Notes under the pieces: model-generated
The model's database searches: none
What the model saw: the letters and a program-made list of their open reading frames with translations, nothing else
What the model was told of the DNA's origin: nothing
Shown here: in pieces, positions 49,206 through 54,358 of the stretch
Layout of the letters: the number at the start of each line of letters is the position of its first letter
Numbering within the stretch: position 1 is the first letter of the stretch
Program-made: the position numbers and the translations under genes
Origin: an uncultured Clostridia bacterium
GTDB lineage: Bacteria > Bacillota > Clostridia > Oscillospirales > Acutalibacteraceae
Length of the DNA: 54,358 nucleotides
Assembly: GCA_947589575.1 (NCBI GenBank)
Contig: CANQBM010000010.1
Span: 1 to 54,358, forward strand
Reading direction: 5' to 3'

Positions 49206-51659
49206 CTATAATCCTAGTCTTTTTATTTTTAACACAATTTCCACAAATATACACCACAGCGTCTGAAAGATTACAATATTTACCGCTCCAAGCTGTTCAA
49301 TTCCGCCCATAGCTCCAAGCAGCGTTGCCACGCCGAATCCAAGCGCGCAACCGAAGGAAATAAGAACACTCAAAAGTTTTCTTGTGTCTTCAATATTTTC
49401 AGCTCCGCTCATTGCTGACACAAAGCCGAGAGCGCTTCCGTCATGAACCACATATGCAGGTGATTTTTCAACACACATTTCCGAATATTTTTCAAACGCC
49501 CTTCCGTTTGAGGAATTCATAACGCGTATAAATCCGTCAGGCAGTGAAAAAAGCTCCGCAATGCTCTCATCATTGATAAACGGATCCGAGCTTTTTACAA
49601 GTATTGTTATTCCGCTTTTTTCAAGCTTCCTGAGCGCTCTTTTAAGTGCGGGATCCGCATTATAAGACACAACAAACATTGCCATTACTTTTCCGGTAAC
49701 CGCAAGGTAAAGTATTTTTCTTCCCTTGCGTGTATACTTTGCCTCGTATTCCTCTCTCGGCACCTGAACCCCGTGATGTATAAGAAGTTCCCTTGTACCA
49801 ACAAGAATTTTTTTCCTGTATATCCACGCGGATGTACCGAGCCTGTCCTCATATATAACGCCGTCTACATCAGGAAGAATTGTCTGCTTGCCGATAACGA
49901 CATCATCAAAAACATATGAAAGAGGACTTTTTGTCTTCATAATAACAGCGGCTGTTTTTAAAATAACGTCATCGTCCTTTGCACCGTTAAATGTTTTTAC
50001 TCCGTGGATTTCACAACTGTTAGGTCCGAATAAATCCTGCGCCTCAATAACAATCGCGTTTGTATTGTCAACAACCTTTGCTCCTTCAAAGCCGTTAATC
50101 ATAGCTCCGCTGTTTTTAAGCGTTTTTGAAACACCCAGTAAAGCGCTGTTTGTGTTTAACAAAGATATACATGGAACCGAAATACACATTGTGCATACGG
50201 CAAGATTAAGCCCGATATGCCAGTTATGATTGATTATCGAAAATACGGCAAACAAAACGACGTCGAGTCCGAGCATAATCATACCTGTTATTTTTGCTAT
50301 GCTGTCAGCAGGCTCGTCACTGCATCCTATATCAAGGAATTTTGTTGGAAAATCAGTTTTTATGCTTGTCTTAAGACTCGGCTCGCCAGTCAGTATGCCC
50401 CGGCTGATTATTGTTGCGTCTACAGCGTTCACTATATCCTCAACGGTATGCGTTTCCTCCTGACCTGTTAAAAACTCAAAATTTTCAATTAAGCGTGAGA
50501 TTAAAAATTTTTTTCCTATACTGCTTAAAAACAGAGCGAATGATGCGGCAAGCGGATAAATATTTCCCGAATCAATATAGACATTGCTGTCCGCAAGCAT
50601 AAGTATTGTGTGTACAAGAACTACTATACTTACAATAGCAATAGGAAAATCACTGTTAATTCCGTTTTTCAGCTTAAAGCCGTGAATAACAGTTTTAAAA
50701 TTAATTATGAAAATAATACCGTATAAAACAATTAAAGCAATAAAATATGCAGTATAATCAAGCAGAAACGACGGGATATATGCGCTGTCTTTAAAGAAAG
50801 TTAAAAGACCGAGCAAGATTGAAAGTATAAATGTTAAAATTGCAGTTAAGGAAACTGATGATTTTGCTGCAAACAGCTTTTCCATAAAAGCCGTTTTTTC
50901 ATCATCATTCTCGTATTCACCTTCAAGAGATGACCGTGTTCCTGTCTGTGCGCTTACCTCATCGGGACTGAAAAGTCGAAACTTGTTAATTTTTTCCTTT
51001 CTTCTTTCCTTAAGCTGCTGCTCCGCGACATCCTCGTCTATTTTTGCAACCTCTTCCGTCACGTCCTCAAAACCGTCAAGAACTATCTGCTCGCCCTCGT
51101 CGCTCTTGTACTTTTGCTCGGATTTTATGTATTTTACAGGGGAAATCTTTGTATGCTCAAGCTCCTCGACCGCAACTATAGTAGGCAGTTCTTCTAAATC
51201 CGATGTTTTGTCAAATCGTGATTTGCTCTTTATGGTTGCCGGTCTTTCAATAATTTCCGGCGGACGTTTTGAATAAAGCGGTTCGCTTGACTGACTGGAG
51301 AAAAAACTTTTTTTCTTTTTAACATTTTTTATATTTTCAATTACGCCTGTTTTTTCTTCAAGTGTTACCTGCTTTGTTTTTTGATTTGCAATTTCCGTTT
51401 TTTCTTTTCTGACATCAGCATTGCTTTTTACGGCTTTTTTTTCAATAACAACCGTCTTTTGTTTCTGTCCGCTGTTGTCAGACTCAGGCTTTATTTCAGT
51501 AGTTTCATGTTTAACCTTAGACAACTCGGTACTCTTTTTCTCTGTTTCTTTAACGCATGAATCAATATCCTTAATTGCAGACTGAGCGGTCCTAATTGTC
51601 TTCTTTCTTATTTCCTCCGCCTGTCTAAGTATTTCCTCTATTGATAAATTCTCACTCAT
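49206..51659 (-). CDS. P-type-ATPase-like membrane protein lacking the catalytic motifs
   Basis: 817 residues. The first 260 are charged, low-complexity and cytoplasmic. Then about eight membrane helices and P-ATPase-like actuator and HAD domains. At the CPC position of helix 6 it has CISVPCISLL, and the phosphorylation motif DKTGT is replaced by DNTNA (VVDNTNAIVIEAQDLF); the hinge TGD is KSSD. So it should not form the aspartyl-phosphate and is probably a pseudo-transporter with a structural or sensory role. It follows rlmB by 10 nt on the same strand. The family is seen in related gut Clostridia; the function is unknown. Confidence 0.75.
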   Translation of the reverse strand: MSENLSIEEILRQAEEIRKKTIRTAQSAIKDIDSCVKETEKKSTELSKVKHETTEIKPESDNSGQKQKTVVIEKKAVKSNADVRKEKTEIANQKTKQVTLEEKTGVIENIKNVKKKKSFFSSQSSEPLYSKRPPEIIERPATIKSKSRFDKTSDLEELPTIVAVEELEHTKISPVKYIKSEQKYKSDEGEQIVLDGFEDVTEEVAKIDEDVAEQQLKERRKEKINKFRLFSPDEVSAQTGTRSSLEGEYENDDEKTAFMEKLFAAKSSVSLTAILTFILSILLGLLTFFKDSAYIPSFLLDYTAYFIALIVLYGIIFIINFKTVIHGFKLKNGINSDFPIAIVSIVVLVHTILMLADSNVYIDSGNIYPLAASFALFLSSIGKKFLISRLIENFEFLTGQEETHTVEDIVNAVDATIISRGILTGEPSLKTSIKTDFPTKFLDIGCSDEPADSIAKITGMIMLGLDVVLFAVFSIINHNWHIGLNLAVCTMCISVPCISLLNTNSALLGVSKTLKNSGAMINGFEGAKVVDNTNAIVIEAQDLFGPNSCEIHGVKTFNGAKDDDVILKTAAVIMKTKSPLSYVFDDVVIGKQTILPDVDGVIYEDRLGTSAWIYRKKILVGTRELLIHHGVQVPREEYEAKYTRKGRKILYLAVTGKVMAMFVVSYNADPALKRALRKLEKSGITILVKSSDPFINDESIAELFSLPDGFIRVMNSSNGRAFEKYSEMCVEKSPAYVVHDGSALGFVSAMSGAENIEDTRKLLSVLISFGCALGFGVATLLGAMGGIEQLGAVNIVIFQTLWCIFVEIVLKIKRLGL

Positions 51660-51669
51660 TTTTTATCAC

Positions 51670-52428
51670 TCACAGTCCAAGTCTTTGCTTTGTCACTTCG
51701 TACATAATAATTCCCGCCGCAACAGAGGCGTTAAGCGAATTTACCTTTCCGCGCATCGGCAGGCTGACGGCTGCGTCACACCTTTCTTTAACGAGTCTGC
51801 CTACGCCGTTTCCCTCGCTCCCGACTACTAATGCACAGCCGCCTGAAAAATCGGTTTTGCACCAAGTTTGCCCGTCCATATCGGCACAGTAAACCCAAAT
51901 ATTTTTCTTTTTCAGATCGTCTATTGTTGAGGCGAGGTTGCTCACCCTCGCCACTCTCATATATTCAAGCGCACCGCAAGAGGTCTTTGACACAGTAAAA
52001 TTAAGCCCTGCGTTACGTCTTTTCGGAATTATAATTCCGTGAGCGCCGCAAGCTTCCGCGCTTCTTATTATAGCGCCTAAATTACGGCTGTCCTCAATTC
52101 CGTCACAGATGATAATAAAAGGCTGTTCATCTTGGCTTTTTGCATATTCCAAAATTTCTTCAACAGTCGAGTAGCTGTGTGCAGAAACATTTGCGGCAAC
52201 GCCCTGATGATTTGCGTTTCCCGAGATAAAATCAAGTTTTTTCCTGTCAACATTCTTAATTACAATTCCCTTTTCTCTGCACATTGCGATAATGCGATTT
52301 ATCGAACCTTCACGCTCGCCCTTGGCAACAAGAATATTTTCTACCTCTCGTCCGCTTTTCAACAGCTCTAAAACAGCATTTCTGCCAATGATTAAATTGT
52401 CATTTGTTATATTCTCATCCTTTGGCAT
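51670..52428 (-). CDS. rlmB: 23S rRNA (guanosine-2251) 2'-O-methyltransferase, RlmB/SpoU type
   Basis: 252-residue SPOUT methyltransferase: GRNAVLELLKSGREVENIL (substrate-binding domain), DGIEDSRNLGAIIRSAEA, VVGSEGNGVG and the C-terminal SLPMRGKVNSLNASVA. The ATG at 52428 (MPKDEN) has GGAG 9 nt upstream; the ATG at 52443 overlaps that site. Family members also include TrmH-like tRNA enzymes; RlmB is most likely. Confidence 0.92.
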   Translation of the reverse strand: MPKDENITNDNLIIGRNAVLELLKSGREVENILVAKGEREGSINRIIAMCREKGIVIKNVDRKKLDFISGNANHQGVAANVSAHSYSTVEEILEYAKSQDEQPFIIICDGIEDSRNLGAIIRSAEACGAHGIIIPKRRNAGLNFTVSKTSCGALEYMRVARVSNLASTIDDLKKKNIWVYCADMDGQTWCKTDFSGGCALVVGSEGNGVGRLVKERCDAAVSLPMRGKVNSLNASVAAGIIMYEVTKQRLGL

Positions 52429-52459
52429 ATTTTGTGTCTCCATACATTTATTCGTAATA

Positions 52460-52488
52460 ATTATAACATTATATAGTAATTATATCAA
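52460..52488 (-). promoter_or_regulatory. Promoter of rlmB
   Basis: On the minus strand, TTGATA (52483-52488), 17 bp, TATAAT (52460-52465). Confidence 0.75.
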
Positions 52489-52506
52489 CCACAAGAATAA
52501 ATTTCC

Positions 52507-52546
52507 AAAAAACAGGCAGACAATACGCGACTGCCTGCCTTTTTTA
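52507..52546 (-). terminator. Terminator of hisF
   Basis: 7-bp stem CAGGCAG / CTGCCTG, 11-nt loop; runs of T on both outer sides. It ends the hisH-hisF transcript. Confidence 0.85.
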
Positions 52547-53302
52547 TAATCTTACGGGAATATTATTTTCATTCAGATATTTTTTCAGTTGAGGAATTGG
52601 AAGTTCGTTAAAATGGAACAGGCTTGCCGCAAGAACCGCGTCTGCCTTACCTTCTGTAAACGCATCATAAAAATGTTCAGCCTTTCCAGCGCCACCTGAC
52701 GCAATAACAGGTATTCCTACATTTTCGCTGACCGTTCTTGTAAGTTCAAGGTCATAACCTGTTTTCTGCCCGTCGCAATCCATTGATGTAAGCAGTATCT
52801 CGCCTGCTCCCCTCTGCTCCGCCTCGACAGCCCACTTTACAGCGTCAATTCCTGTCGGGATACGCCCTCCGTTAAGATAAACCTCCCAACTGCCGTTTAA
52901 CGTTCTCTTTGCGTCAATAGCACAGACAACGCACTGCGCACCGAATTTATATGACGCTTCGTTAATTAAATCAGGATTTCTGACCGCCGCCGAATTAACA
53001 GAAATCTTATCCGCTCCTGCACGCAGCAGTTCTTTGAAATCATCTACCGTTTTAATTCCGCCGCCTACCGTAAAAGGGATAAATACAGTTTCGGCCACTC
53101 TTGCCACAATATCAACCATTGTGCTTCTGCCCTCGTGTGTGGCTGTTATATCAAGCAGCACAAGCTCGTCAGCCCCCTGCCTGTCGTAAGCCGCCGCGCA
53201 CTCCACCGGATCTCCCGCATCTCTTAAATCAACAAATGATACTCCTTTTACAACTCTTCCGTTTTTCACATCGAGGCAGGGTATAATTCTCTTGGCATAC
53301 AT
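52544..53302 (-). CDS. hisF: Imidazole glycerol phosphate synthase, cyclase subunit
   Basis: 252-residue TIM barrel. [16 protein letters not shown] holds the catalytic Asp near residue 11; ASGGAG and LLTSMDCDG hold the second Asp. It uses ammonia from HisH to form imidazole glycerol phosphate and AICAR. It starts 2 nt after hisH with AGGGAGGTC upstream. The other his genes lie outside the window. Confidence 0.96.
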   Translation of the reverse strand: MYAKRIIPCLDVKNGRVVKGVSFVDLRDAGDPVECAAAYDRQGADELVLLDITATHEGRSTMVDIVARVAETVFIPFTVGGGIKTVDDFKELLRAGADKISVNSAAVRNPDLINEASYKFGAQCVVCAIDAKRTLNGSWEVYLNGGRIPTGIDAVKWAVEAEQRGAGEILLTSMDCDGQKTGYDLELTRTVSENVGIPVIASGGAGKAEHFYDAFTEGKADAVLAASLFHFNELPIPQLKKYLNENNIPVRL

Positions 53303-53304
53303 AA

Positions 53305-53913
53305 TCAGACCTCCCTCAAAAAGTTTTTAAGGATTTTTAATCCTGCTGTACCGCTTTTTTCAGGGTGAAACTGAGTAGCGCAAAGATTTCCCTTTTGCAC
53401 GGCGCACTCAATATTTACACCATATTGTGTTGTAGCCGCAACAACATCATCGTCAGCATCTTTAAGATAAAATGAATGTACAAAATAAAAATAACTTTCA
53501 TCAATTATATTTGTAAAGATTCCGTCCCTTTGACTCAGCTTAATTGAATTCCATCCCATATGAGGTACTTTAAGCCCGTTATTCTTAGGAATTTCAACAA
53601 TTTTGCCTTTAAGAAGTCCAAGTCCCTTTACGCCTTCGCTTTCGTCACTGCTTTCAAACAAAAGCTGAAGTCCGAGACAAATACCTAAAAACGGCTTACC
53701 GCAAGTTGCCGCCTCTCTGACAGTATCAACAAGGTCTCTCTCTTTCATAGAGTTCATAGCGTCGCCGAATGATCCCACGCCGGGAAGTATAACGTGAGTG
53801 GCAGATAAAATTTTATTCCTATCCTGTGTAATTTCGCTTTCAGCGCCGAGATAATCAAGTGCTTTTTTTACACTTGATAGATTACCGGCGCCGTAATCAA
53901 TAATCGCAACCAT
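53305..53913 (-). CDS. hisH: Imidazole glycerol phosphate synthase, glutaminase subunit
   Basis: 202 residues. [13 protein letters not shown] at the start, the nucleophile Cys in GICLGLQLL, and the C-terminal His and Glu in TQFHPEKSG form the class I glutaminase triad. It passes ammonia to HisF. I start at the ATG at 53913 (GGAG upstream), not at the 54006 end of the open frame, which would run through the promoter. Confidence 0.96.
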   Translation of the reverse strand: MVAIIDYGAGNLSSVKKALDYLGAESEITQDRNKILSATHVILPGVGSFGDAMNSMKERDLVDTVREAATCGKPFLGICLGLQLLFESSDESEGVKGLGLLKGKIVEIPKNNGLKVPHMGWNSIKLSQRDGIFTNIIDESYFYFVHSFYLKDADDDVVAATTQYGVNIECAVQKGNLCATQFHPEKSGTAGLKILKNFLREV

Positions 53914-53941
53914 ATTTTTCTCCGTAATTTGTAATAAAAAT

Positions 53942-53970
53942 ATTCTATCATAAATAACTTTCACTTTCAA
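53942..53970 (-). promoter_or_regulatory. Promoter of hisH-hisF
   Basis: On the minus strand, TTGAAA (53965-53970), 17 bp, TAGAAT (53942-53947). Confidence 0.7.
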
Positions 53971-53974
53971 TACA

Positions 53975-54003
53975 TTGACAAATCGCGTATGAAATGGTAA
54001 AAT
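53975..54003 (+). promoter_or_regulatory. Promoter of tRNA-Ser
   Basis: TTGACA (53975-53980), 17 bp, TAAAAT (53998-54003), 18 bp before the tRNA. Confidence 0.8.
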
Positions 54004-54021
54004 CATCAGGCAGTAGTAAAT

Positions 54022-54110
54022 GGAGACGTATCGAAGTGGTCATAACGGGGCTGACTCGAAATCAGTTAGGGAGCAATCCCCCGCGAGTTCGAATCTCGCC
54101 GTCTCCGCCA
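54022..54110 (+). tRNA. tRNA-Ser (anticodon CGA)
   Basis: Acceptor stem GGAGACG / CGTCTCC, discriminator G and encoded CCA. The anticodon arm has loop CTCGAAA, so the anticodon is CGA (Ser, codon TCG). The variable arm is long (GGGAGCAATCCC), as in class II tRNAs, and the T arm is GCGAG-TTCGAAT-CTCGC. It has its own promoter and terminator. Confidence 0.96.
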
Positions 54111-54143
54111 AAAATCGGCAAGGCATAGGCCTTGCCGATTTTT
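54111..54143. terminator. Intrinsic terminator after tRNA-Ser
   Basis: 14-bp perfect stem (AAAATCGGCAAGGC) with a 4-nt loop, then TTT. Symmetric, so it can also end the leftward gene at 54188. Confidence 0.9.
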
Positions 54144-54187
54144 ACTGTTATTTCGCAAGCTACACAAGGATGTTGATGTTTGCGCCT

Positions 54188-54358
54188 CTATTCTTTCAGT
54201 TTCTTTGTGCTTTTTTGTCCGTATAACACGATCGCTGCGCCGTAGGCGACCGTCAAAACTCCCGCTAGAATATAGCTTGCCGTCCACGGCAGATGAAAGC
54301 CGATGGCAGCGTTTAAGATAAAGCTCGAAATTATAAACATATAAAACATACCCGGTAC
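54188..54358 (-). CDS. Membrane protein, C-terminal end (partial)
   Basis: 56 codons up to the right edge, ending at a TAG at 54188. Two hydrophobic segments (FIISSFILNAAIGF and YILAGVLTVAYGAAIVLY) with a basic end (KSTKKLKE) fit the last helices of a polytopic membrane protein. No family is recognisable from so little. The gene runs leftward from beyond the window; its terminator is at 54111. Confidence 0.65.
   Translation of the reverse strand, partial: VPGMFYMFIISSFILNAAIGFHLPWTASYILAGVLTVAYGAAIVLYGQKSTKKLKE

Noticed and set aside
54066-54287. Minus-strand frame of 73 codons over the tRNA-Ser 3' end and terminator
   Set aside because: It is the antisense of a tRNA and its terminator; no ribosome site and no similarity. 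The real leftward gene in this area is the partial frame ending at 54188.
1-54358. CRISPR arrays, IS transposases, rRNA operons
   Set aside because: Scanned by eye for evenly spaced direct repeats, DDE transposases and rRNA landmarks; none found.

Overview
The window looks like chromosomal DNA of a low-GC, endospore-forming member of the Clostridia, probably a gut Oscillospiraceae/Ruminococcaceae-type anaerobe. The grounds are spoIIP, gpr and a split spoVT, AGGAGG-type ribosome sites with frequent TTG starts, rubrerythrin, a CIRCE-controlled htpG, an IscR-like Rrf2 regulator and a cytoplasmic GH30 enzyme. The genus is inferred; no rRNA is present.

Layout. 1-3.3 kb: a leftward spoIIP-gpr pair back to back with rpsT. 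3.3-6.8 kb: GNAT, HAD, GNAT, patatin and VanZ-like genes. 6.9-11.2 kb: a leftward methyl-group operon metF / methionine-synthase activation protein / metH / IscR-like Rrf2 regulator, with overlapping genes. 11.3-14.6 kb: rplM-rpsI, then a patch of decay (HIT gene, NUDIX stub, intact NUDIX, an XRE fragment fused to a frameshifted GNAT pseudogene, intact GNAT). 14.7-15.8 kb: a methyltransferase behind a 10-codon leader ORF and an intrinsic terminator, an apparent attenuator. 15.9-24.2 kb: MFS transporter, a clc-GH30-PHP operon, htpG and a membrane-anchored GDPD.

24.4-38.5 kb is the striking region. A mobilisable element of about 13.5 kb sits inside spoVT. SpoVT residues 1-32 lie at 24440-24535 and residues 33-178 at 38053-38493, and the two halves rejoin in frame to the normal 178 residues. 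The element's large serine recombinase has lost its own 3' end at the right junction and reads in frame into the SpoVT C-terminal half. The missing recombinase tail (25 codons plus stop) is found fused to the SpoVT N-terminal half at the left junction. Integration has therefore swapped the C-termini of integrase and target, and excision would repair both genes. The element also carries MobC, a relaxase, a candidate oriT, a sigma-like regulator, a MntA/HepT pair with palindromic operators, a DUF234 ATPase, and a possible defence operon (single-chain restriction-modification enzyme, two small proteins, a DUF4062/TIR-like protein).

38.6-54.4 kb is ordinary chromosome: YczE-like protein, rlmH with a YycJ/WalJ-type hydrolase, murA, metallophosphoesterase and HAD-IB phosphatase, nadB-nadC, a DUF4091 protein, rubrerythrin, a large P-type-ATPase-like protein without the phosphorylation motif, rlmB, hisH-hisF, tRNA-Ser(CGA) and the end of a membrane protein running off the right edge. 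All functions are from motifs and family resemblance read by eye; no searches were run.
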